A stretch of DNA of 64,000 nt from Toxonevra muliebris (Eukaryota; Arthropoda; Insecta; Diptera; Pallopteridae), in assembly GCA_963691655.1 (NCBI GenBank), contig OY829326.1:96093235-96157234 (forward strand), in the 5' to 3' direction. A program made the translations under genes and the position numbers. Shown one piece after another: positions 37,301 through 48,300 of the stretch. Under the pieces are notes generated by a model. That model was not told the DNA's origin and searched no databases. It worked only from the letters and a program-made list of their open reading frames with translations. The first letter of the stretch is position 1. Every line of letters begins with the position of its first letter.

Positions 37301-38960
37301 CTAATGAGTTGCTTAGACTGAACTACATGTTCACCAATAAATATTTTGGCTGTTTCGTTCCTTTTCCTGCTATTTATTAAACTAGCTTCGGTTTTGTGGT
37401 CTAAAAGCGTAAAATTACATGAACGTCATTTCGGCAGCTCGAATGAAAGTTGATTTGGAAGTTTACGGTTTCGACGCATTAAAAGATTTTGAGACGGAAG
37501 ACACTTTTGCATCGAATTATTACTGGTGACGAAAAATAGATTTATTACGACAACCCGAAGCGCAAAAATCGTATGTGAAGACCGGCCAACTAGGAACATC
37601 AACGCCGAAGAAGAATATTTATGGCGCCAAGATAATGCTTTGTATTGGGTAAATTGCCTGAAAGATGGCAAAATTTCATAGCTTCCGATGGGCTCTACTT
37701 TGAATAATTTATTCATTCAATTTGTTATTGGAATAACGCTGTTTTTTTGTAAAAAAAATCCCTGATTTTCAATGAAATATATCAAAACTATTAAACCTTT
37801 GTATGATAAAGCACTGTGGCTTCATTTACGTGCTGGGGGTAAAATAGTGTTGTTTGCTCGAAATCGCGGTCGTAGTTGTTGCGAAATTTCTTGGTGAAGT
37901 TGACAGCAATCGATGATTTTCAGCAACACTTCTTTTCGAATTCAAGAAGAAAAGCAAAACTTCCCCACCTGCATCTCTACAAGAATTTTGAATTCTGGTT
38001 CTGGTTACACTCCCACACCGGCTGTAGTTCACTGAATTATAAAAACTTCCTAGATCGATGAAATTCTCAGAGTCGCTAACTTTACAAAACCAAGTGATGG
38101 TTTTGTTTTTACTCGGTTATGGTCAAGTCTTACACCGCATAATCTTTTCTATAAATGTTGCACTGTGTTCTAAGATCAGATAATAATCTAAACTGTAAAG
38201 CGTTAAACGGCTGCTTAACAGAAAGAGTCAATAAATTGATGTGATCCGTTCTAGTAATAAGTATTTGTGGACATTAAAGTCCTCACAAAAAGAACTTGAA
38301 TTTGGAACTAGTGGACTTGTGCTGTTTCCTCACCAAATTCCAACATCGAATAGTGCCAGTTTATCACCTTGAATCATATAAAATCTGAGTATATAAAAGA
38401 GAGAATAATTTACCATTTCTCTAATTCAATTTAAATAGTGCTTGCTCAAGTGGAAATCTCTTCGTTGGAGCAAAAAAAAATGCAAGAAATTGAAGAAATG
38501 CGCAAACGTATGGTGAACATAACTAATGACGCAGCGCTTACAGTTTTGGGATTGAAAAACGATTTAGCAGCATTGGAACGTTCATACAATAGTGCGCGCA
38601 ATGAATGCCTCAAATGGGAGAAAATCTTGTCAAAAGCAAAAAAAACTGTAGCAACAACTGATCTTAATAATGATCGTGCAATTGAGGGTGTACGTGATAT
38701 ATATAAAATGCTATGCTATCGACAATGTAAGCAAACTCATTTTTATTAATATTATACATATGTACACATGTATTTTTAAAATTAACCACACAGTTAGTGA
38801 TCCAGAATATCAGCGAAATGAAGTTGAGAAAGAATTAGATTTCATAAAGAAAGAAATTGAGATTCTACATCAAGTCTACAAGGAATGCATGCTGGCTAAA
38901 CAACGACGTGCTGGAGCTAAAAGTGAATATGCAGCGTATAAGGCAGGTACAAAGTGCTAA
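34330..38960 (+). CDS. CCDC42/CFAP73-like coiled-coil protein, copy B
   Basis: Exons are 34330-34442, 34507-34961, 38439-38726 and 38794-38960, with the same boundaries and the same first three exon lengths (113, 455, 288 bp) as copy A. The product is 340 aa, 11 longer at the C-terminus. In exon 2, 27 of about 151 residues differ from copy A. The DUF4200 core (EPYETIIQEVVDKSEIFDS; LTVLGLKNDLAALE) is intact and no disabling change is seen. The 3.5 kb second intron holds a DD37E-type transposon, a mariner scrap and an 84-bp double hairpin. A sperm or cilium role is inferred from the family. The 3' end faces the 3' end of Smc6 about 430 bp away (convergent). Confidence 0.85.
35250..35333. repeat. 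84-bp double hairpin, 37-bp period
   Basis: Two tandem units each contain GTAATAGGATAG, the loop ATTAATA, then CTATCCTATTAC (12-bp perfect stem). The unit repeats with a 37-bp period. The outermost ACCGCAAG and CTTGCGGT are also inverse to each other, so the block can fold as two small hairpins or one long one. Confidence 0.85.
35547..37320 (-). mobile_element. Mariner-type (DD37E-like) transposon, chimeric
   Basis: Terminal inverted repeats contain TCATTAGAAATTARTGCA at both ends. The minus strand encodes an N-terminal helix-turn-helix and a linker (36577-37026), then CIMDDETYVLADF (first catalytic Asp), then KFPKKFLVWQAICSCGK and FWPDLASCHYGKKALEWY. Near 36300-36340 the frame jumps back to GLKTYKVQKV, and a second copy of the middle and C-terminal part follows down to about 35700 (a second CHYSKAVL-type motif near 35900). 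It therefore looks like two copies fused by recombination. Stops show it is inactive. Confidence 0.8.
37405..37720 (+). pseudogene. mariner transposase scrap
   Basis: The plus strand gives LHRIITGDEK, a stop, IYYDNPKRK, then after a shift KSYVKTGQLGTSTPKKNIYG and AKIMLCI. This is the region around the first catalytic Asp of mariner (DD34D) transposases. Only this part survives. Confidence 0.8.
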
Positions 38961-39389
38961 TTGATTTGGAAGAGAGAGCATCTGATAAATTCTCTAAATT
39001 CAAACGAAACTCTAAATTTTGGATTCTTTTTATTTATACATATATTGGGCTTTAGAGCGATAACATGGGAATATACTCGTATACAAAAAAAAATAATTAT
39101 AATAAAACAAAAAACAAAAAAAAAAAAAAAAAAAAACTTCAATATTGATAAACATAAGGAAATTTAAAATACATATGTGGTAAATTCATTATTGATTTTC
39201 TTTACGACTAAATACATATCCTTAAAATTACACACTAAATTAACTTTAGTGTTTAAGCATTACGTAGAAATATATATTAAAAAAGAATTACTACATCTAC
39301 ATGTGTGTGAAAAACTACCACAGCAATTCCAGTTGCATGTTCCAAGGTATCGGTGAGCGTTAGTTTTCTTTTTCGGTTTACAAATAAGT

Positions 39390-42300
39390 TTAATGTCTCT
39401 CTGGTTCTGAAAGCCTGTTGAAATTTAAATGAGAGATGCTAAAACTTTTTAATATAATTTATGAATGCATTACTCACTTGTGTATTTTAATGTAATCTTT
39501 TGGATCGATGGACATATCTTGTGGTGTAAGAAACGTGTATTGTCTGTGTTGGCGTTTTTTACCTTCATTAATAAGTAAACGAGTCATATATTCTCGGTTG
39601 ACAACATCCTAAAAACAGACAGAAAGAAATTAAATAATGAAATAGTTTATTTAGTATTTAGTTGCTGAATGTGAGTGCACCACAGTAGTCGTCTTAAAAA
39701 GTACAAATACAGTGTACCGCTTCAACTTGAGGATATATGAGGGCACTGAGAACTCGTCTTCGCCTCTGTGCGTATGGCTGCCAGAGAGATGGTAGACTAT
39801 CACGTTGACGAAAAAATCTGTGGTGCGACCAAGTATATCGCGATGCTACAACAGCAAAAAAAGAAACACTTTATAGTCAGTTACCATGCGAGCTGCGAGC
39901 AATAGAGTTTAGGAGGGAGGAGAAATGTCTTTTCAGGCACAAGAAAAGGGAGGCAGAAGAATGTGAGTGCGATGATATCGAGATGTTTGGTGGCCGAAAT
40001 GAGGTCTGAATATTTTTTCGAAAAATGTTATGTCGGATTAAAACGGAAATTTGGTGACGGAGATCCAGGGTATGATGACGGTGCCGTAACTAGGGGGAGG
40101 GGGAGGAGACTGGGGGACCCAGAATCCCGGGTGACACCTGGATATCAGTTAAGTAAGAAACATACAAGTTTAGAACAGGTTGACAACCTAAAATGTTTGG
40201 ACAGCGTACTAATAAAAACGTATTCGTTTCTACAATTTCTGCAATATGCAAGAGGGCGGAATCAGCCGATAGTTCAATGGCCAAGCTAAAATTAAGTCGG
40301 TCAAGTTGGGAATCGATGTGAAAAGAATTCGGTCCAATAAACGGTTGCCAGAAGAGACTGCACGTGACATGTGAAGTAGATGGGCCACTGATGGAAATCC
40401 CAAGGATGCGAAGCTATCTAACTGCAGCTCATATTGAACATGCCAATTTATGGTTGAATGGGTTTTATTAATATTGCCAAGTATTTATTTGGGATTAGAG
40501 TTGTGTGTATAAAGACGCACGGAGTCGCAATCAAAATTTGCTCCAATTAAAGCCAAGAAAAATATATTTTAAAAAAAGTATATTATAGGGGAAAGGCTTG
40601 CAGGATGAGACGGGTTTTGTTTTTATGCCCAACATTTTTTACTAAAAAAAATATCACAGAAAGCTATATACCGTTGCAAACGTACTGTCTTTGCATTGCT
40701 TCAAAAATTAAAAAGTTATGGCCAATTTTCCGAACATATGTTTTTTGGCAAAAAAAATTATTGACAGATTATTGCAGATTGAGACAGTCATAGAAATTGA
40801 GAAAATGTTGGAACAAAAAAAATTATAACGATGAATTTCAAAGTATTATATTAATTTATTCATCATAAAGGCCTCAGATATGAAGAAGAAAAAAAAAGAT
40901 AAGAAATTTCATTAATTTTCGTCAGAAAGATCAGTATCAGAGTCGCAATTTCGGCACGTGAAATAACTTTGCGTTATGTTGGCACACTTTAAATGGAATG
41001 GTTCTTGACACTTTTTGCATTCCACGGAATTTGTGCTAGTTAGTTTGGCTGGTAAATTCTTCATACATAATCACAAATCAACATCTTCATCTGAAGACCA
41101 AGTTTTCTTTTTTTCGACTGCCCGTATTCGCTTATTATAAAAGTTCAATAGCAATTCCGAACATAAACAAGCATTAAAATGAGGTGTCTGACGTTTTCGC
41201 TCCAAAACATATAACGGCACATAGTGTCTCAACCTGCAAGCATCGCTGATATTTTGAAATGATATAATAATAATAATAATATTTTTTCACTATGCAAGAT
41301 ATGTTCAAAATTCCTTCGGAACATTAAAATAGAGCAAAAACTGTGTTACGAATGTTATATTAACCTTTTTGTAGGACTAACTACACTTTTTTACGTTTAG
41401 AAAATTCTCAAATTCCCTTTTTTTTTACAAAAACTGTTTGGATATTCTGTTTGAAACATAAGGAATGGCAACAAGTAGGTCTCTCTGTAATGAAAAATTT
41501 ACTACTGATGTTATGTCAACGTGACAGCAGAAACATTGTTAGTGGAAAAAAAACAAAAATATTGGACTGTCTCAACCTGCATGCCTTTCCCCTATTGTTT
41601 TCTTTTTCATTGTAAAACCAAATATTTATCTGATATATTTCGAGATTTTATTTTAGTTTCTTAGTTTTTGGTTTGATGACAGCTGCTTACGCTAAAAGAA
41701 GAAAGTAAATCGGCAATATAAACCATTTGAAAACGGTTTTTATGTTTTTAATTGAATTTAAATTAATATAATTTACTTTATGAAAGGAAGTGTTTTGCAA
41801 AATTTATGTGAAATGATTTGTATTTGTTACTTAAATACTTGTATTTCTTGAAACTTTTAAAAGGGGAAAAATTTAATATGCATATTATTGTAAATATTTT
41901 AATAACGTTATAGAAAACATAAATTAAAAACTAATAAAATTATATTTTTCCTTGAATACTTTTTTTTGTGGTAAAGGGGTAACACCACTACTACCGGCCT
42001 CAGGTGTCACCAAGCCTAGTCAAGCCACTGTATGATGAGGTTATGAAGGAACCACTTCTCGCAATTCCTGAGTGAAATTCAGAACTGACCTCTCCACACT
42101 ATTTGATACTAACCGAGGTGTCAGACTATAGTGTTGAAGAAATCTTATGTGGTAATTTGGCCGAAGATCATAATAGTCAATGCTACTGCAAAATAATTTA
42201 TATTTAATTATATGTAAAAACTTTTTAAAGTAAATAAATAAATCTGTGGTAGTAAGGAATAACAGCTTACGTTTATTAGTTTATTTACTTTTGCTTATTA

Positions 42301-45300
42301 TAGAAAATATAACACTTTTTTTTAAAGAGACTATGTTATAGTGTCCGACCGATTATTCGGCTTCGGCTATTCGGCCTAAAATTGCACATTCGGCTTCGGC
42401 AAAAAGTGGCCGAAGTTTTGGCCGAAGTATTTGCCGAAGCCGAATATTATAAACATTTTATTTTATAATAGTTTTTACTATAGATTGGCAGTAAAAATTT
42501 ATACAAATAAATAAATGTGAAGTGGTTATATAAAGTATTTACATTACAATTTCTGTGCTATATTTTCTCCGTTTGCTTGTTCCATTTTTACTTTTGGAGT
42601 AACCCACAGATTTACAACCGTACAAACAGTAATCAGTGTTTTTTTAACGAACAACCTGCTAGAGCTAATACAATTAGAGGCAGCAGAAGCCACCCAAACC
42701 TTTTTACTTTTTAAGGAAGACTTGAAGCGTACTGAAAAGAAGCGTTAATTGTTAGAGAAGCCGACACGGCGCTTCACTTTTTTTTTTGCTTTCAAGTAGG
42801 TCAAAAAAATTGAAAAATGTTTTGACTAAAATCGCTCTATAATATTGTGTAAAGGGATCCTTTAAAATTCACAGTCGATTGAAAGTTACAGGCCCTGATA
42901 CAGCAGTCATGCATATTTGAACTTTGAAACTAGTTTTTCTCAAAACAGCATTTTTCGAAATGGCTGCCATGAACCAAAACTAATGAACTGATTGCGCATA
43001 AATTTTCATCGCATCTTCAATGGATCTGTAGTTCTACTCCGTCTGAACCAGGATCATTGTGATATCACTCAATGTGTTTATTTAAATTGAAATAGTTAAA
43101 AAAATTACAAAAATCAAATACTTATTTTCAAAACTAGATAGATAAAAATACAAACTTTTAACAATAAAACTATACCAAAAATTTAATTTTCAATAGTTTT
43201 TTGTTACTACATTTTATCACATTGTTTATGGAATTTCCTCAGCTTTTGAAAAAATGCATTAGTTATGTGTTATTATGATGTTAGCGACAGTTAAAGTCAA
43301 AATTTGTCAAAAACAGCAAAATTAATTATTTTGTTTGAATTTGAGATAAAAATAAATAAAATACTTCCCGTCATACTAACCAGATAAAATAACTAGCTGT
43401 AAGTAGCTAGGAATTTAAATTTTTTATACAAAATTTTTAGTTATTTAAAAAAAATTGACAAAAAGTTTATTCAATAAAAAATACTTTTAGGCATTCAACT
43501 TTTCCGGCTTCATAAAACCACACCCATTAAAATTTTTAGAGTTTTGAGATCAGATTTATGCTTTTTACATTAAAATTTATCAATCCCAATTTTTTTTAAA
43601 TCAATCAAAAATTTGGGAACTAGAGGGTTCTGGTTCCGGCTACAGGTCTATCGATTAATACGCTGATTCAATCTTTGATTTTAGATAAGCAGAATCATGG
43701 CAGCCATCGGACAACTTTTTTTTGGCACAGGTTTCTGTGAATGACAGTCGTTCTACAGATATATAGTCGATGTCACTGTATATTTTGGCGTTAACAAATT
43801 TTTAAATGTTTCTTGAAATAAATAATATTTGTCAGCTCCTTCGACAGTGAACAGTTATTTGGAGTACCTACTATTTATATTTTTCTGTATATGTTTGCAA
43901 ATACATAGGTAAAAAATATTTACTTTCAGATTTTTATTTTTTATATTTTAAAAATCCTTCGGTCTTCGGCTTCGGCCGAAGGTTAGATGAATGGCCGAAG
44001 TTCGGCTTCGGCCAAAAAATCACCCTTCGGTCGGACACTACTACGTTATGTGTCTGCAGGCACTCACAGTAGAAGTGAAACTTTGTTGTTTATTTCAAAA
44101 ATTATTAGAAAACATTTATACCAAATTCTGCTGAAGTTTTTGCAGTCTTCTGCTTTCTGTTTTGTTTTTTCTGTTGATACTCTCTGCACTTATAAGTATA
44201 TATCTAGTATACATCTAGGTTTGCTTTCTCACTAAATCACATGAAAGCACAAATAAAACTGCAAGAAGCCGACTCTCTACATGCATTGTGATGTAAGTTC
44301 TATTGGAATATAATACGAGCTGAAACTAATTTTTTGCAAAAATAGATTATATCCTTTTCAATCATTTTTGCATAAGCTAATGGCGGTTGGTATTCATCAT
44401 GGTCATTTAATATATTAGACTTTCCTCAACATCAAACTAATTTGAATGAAAATCTATTGGTAATAGTATATATTCGTCATCAATACAATTTGATTGAGTA
44501 TTAAATTGCAACAATTCCTGAATTCCTTGGTTCCGATTTAACCGACTAGTAACAATAAAAAAATTGTCTGAATTTACTGAAAAATTTCGTCAGACAAAGA
44601 CAAAATGCCTCTTGTTGTTTGCAATACGCTATTGACGCTAGCTGCAATAAGTTTCAATTTTCTTTGGACATCGTTATTAGATTGTAAGGCATATTTAAAA
44701 GAAGATTTGCGATCATATAAAGATTTGCTGTTTAGGCAAACAAAAAATATATACACTTTCTTTACAAATTTGTCTGTATACTTAGCTATTTCCAAACCAT
44801 TTTTAATTTGTTTAAATTTAGTTTGTTTTTCTATTAATTTAGAGCAAAACTTTTCATTTATCCTCATACTTTCAGTTGCATTTTACTTCCTAGGCCTTAT
44901 TCACCTAGTTCATATCCTCATTTTTGAAAACATTCATGAGACAATTTTCATAATATAATTCTCTATTTGCCTTTAAGTTTAATATTATATTCTAGGCCTT
45001 AACTGTACCTCCCGACATCTACAAATCTTATATAAAATTAGCCAACCTTCACCGATCTGAATTTTCTTATTTCAAGTTTTGTAAATTCTTTATATTTCAT
45101 ATGAATTACCGTGAACACATCATATTCGTCAAGAAAATAAAACGGATGATCCACACACGACCACAGGGCAATTAAAAACGCTACTGTTGAATAGGAACGT
45201 TCACCACCCGATAATGCCTTTGTACTTGAGACTGCATTTTCCATGCGATTATCACGCGGTATTACTGAAACATCTAGCGTTTTCTCTTGATGATTAACTT

Positions 45301-48300
45301 CAATAGAGCCAACAAAATTGCGTAATCTCAGAAGATACTAAATTTAAACAACAAGAAATTATCGATTAGAAAATTATATTATATTAAATAGGCAATCCAT
45401 CAAGTTGATACTTACACTAAATGAAAATTGCAATACTAAAACCATGTGCTGTTTCAATTTCCTTATAAAATCAAAGCGTGACATTAGTGATGTTTTTAAT
45501 TGTTCCATTGATATTTTAATATTGTCATAGGTACTTTGATTATGCTCAATGCTAACTTCCTTCGAACCAATTAATTTTCGCAATTTATCGGGATCTTCGT
45601 TGATTTGTGCACGATGTTTAAGTTTCGCTTTTAATTTCTGTATTTCCTCTAGTATTTCATTTTCAGTACGTTCGGAAGGAATGCGTTCACCTTTTTTCTC
45701 GGCTTCTTTGGCAGCCTTACTGAGTTGTCTCAGTTTAACTGATTTTTCATTCTATAAAAGCAGACAAGGAAAATTATATATATAAATATTATTACTTTTT
45801 TTTTATAAATGAATAAATAAAAATGCTCACATTTAATTCATTTAGTTTTGCATCAATTTCTTGCAATTTAGTTTGATTTAAACGATAGTTATCGCCAATA
45901 CTTCGTAATTGTATTTTAACATTGTCGCGCTTATTCTGAAATGTAAAAAATAAAAAAAATAAAATTAAAAACTATGTGTGAAAAAGGAAAAACAGCCTAA
46001 ATCACGTTAAAGTGGAAAATATTTTATTACATATTTTTTATTACAATTCCAAATCAAATTTATAAATTATTTTTGAGATTTCTCATAGTCTTTTGAAATA
46101 TAGTATATCGTCGTCGTTCAAGCATAAATCACTTTTGTGATTGATCCGTACTAATTAGCTTCTATAATTCGAATGGCATAATAAATTCGATTTTTGATGA
46201 TACAGTTGTAAAGTATACTAATGTGTGTACCAATCTGTTAACTTTTCAAGTTTTGCCAGTGTTCGTAGGGTGCCATGCACTGCATAAACTAACTTCATCT
46301 TAGAAATTAAAAAATGGACTTAGTGAATTCTGCCAGAACAACGACCATATGTTGCTACTTACAACAGGAATATCAATAGTATTAGTAGTAGCGTATCCAG
46401 AATTTGGGAAGGACTGGTTTTGCTAAATTTTAGGATAATTTTCAAACCAATAACACTGTGCCACAAAATTGAGTTTTTTCCATCGGACTGGCGCTTTGAC
46501 TTGTAGTCTCGAGCAATTTGGGGTCGCTGAGCTCGAATCTGAATTCTAAATTTATGTTTTATCGTTTTTGGTGTCTATAGAAATTTTGTTTGGTAGAAAA
46601 AGAAGCACATTTTTTGTGAACACAAGAATCCCCCATCTAAGCTTCATACCCAATTCAATTTGGCTAATAGACTAAATGAATGATAAAAGTATTATAATGT
46701 GTTTGGGAAAAAGTTTGTTTATCAATACAACCTGAACTTGAACGTCAATGAAGTAGCGTTTCGCTGGAAATCGGTATTACCCCTTCGTAGCAAAAATTTT
46801 CCATTACTTTTTGTCGTGCAGCTCATGCACAAAACGTGAATATATCATTCATTTCAAATGCAGACGAAATTTGTCATTAAATCTGGATATTTATATACAT
46901 GTCTATATATCGTTATCCAAATTTAGAAAGTTATTGGGGCAGGAACTCATTTTCACCCATTCAAAATACCATGCCAATCAAAAAATTTTAAGAAATTAAA
47001 AAGTACTTATCATTCGAAGACAAATCGTTGCGTATAAAGGACTGCCGAGATATGATCCGTTATTTCGAGTTCGTAAAGTAGCGAATGAAATAAACATGAA
47101 ATTTGACTCCATTACTAAAGCTGCTCGATTTTATGTTGATAAGCAAATCTGCAGCATCAAAATAACCAGCACCTTCGGCAGTACATGCCAAATAAACCGC
47201 ACAACTGAGGAATCAAACTATTTGTGCTCTGCAATACTAACGGATTCGCCTACCGTTTTGAAATATACAATGGCGCAGACGATAATATAATTTTACCCGG
47301 CACGCCCGATTTTGGAACCACACCCAATATTGTTGTGTGCTTAACGCAAACCGTACCCAATTATACTCATCATATTGTGTACTTCGATAATGTCTATACC
47401 TCTCGGGCATTATTGGTTTACTTGCGTGCAAGAGGCATTTCCAGCTTAGGAATAATATGAGTAAATAGATTTCAAACTGCGGGTTTGGCATATCGTGTTG
47501 ATATCAGCACAGTCTTATGAAAGGACAGCAAAGCTGTCAGATTGGCATCGATTTCCGTTGGTATTCAGCCATTTTAAACAGAGCAACCCAAGGAAAAAGA
47601 AATGAAGGGGCCACGGTATGACCGAAAGCAAAAACAATATGTCGGAGTTGACTGCAGGCATATTATTCGTAAATACAACGGGCATATGAGCGGCGTGGAC
47701 TGAATAGATAGTCTCATGGGCCTACATTCGATTAAGTAGTACTTTATAGATATGGCTGTTACCAATTCATTCATTTTATATCGCCGTATCTATGCCGAAA
47801 AAATAAACGATTCCTCTCCAAATGAAGAAGTAAAACTACTTCCGTTACCAATGTTCCGTGAAGAAATAGCCGCAAGTCTTGCTGCATACAAAAAATGCCG
47901 ATCAGTTGGTCGTCCTAATGTGACTAGCAAATAGCAACTGTCGAAAGTAATTACGTCTGGGGTTAGTAAAACGCAAAACATCCCGTTCAAGATTTGCTTT
48001 TTGATGGATCTGATCGTTTTCAATATGGCTTACCAAGGACGGTGGAAAAAAGGAGTGCAAATCATCACAAACGCAAGGCATTTGCGAAAAGTGCAGCTTA
48101 TATTTGTGCTGCTCAAGCTTTAAAAACTATTTTTATGAATATCATAATAAAAAAAATCTAAAAATTACAATTATGGCCATTACATTAACACATCTTTGAT
48201 TGATCATTTCCAGGAACAAAATTCACTGACTCTTTTGCATAACTCCTGGGTTCACCTTTCTTCACTAGTCTGTCCGAGCTATCATCCATAAATATTAAGG

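Noticed and set aside
44574..44867. 97-codon lysine-rich minus-strand frame in Smc6 intron 15
   Set aside because: It overlaps an equally long plus-strand frame, has no recognised family and no splice link to Smc6; likely chance in AT-rich DNA.
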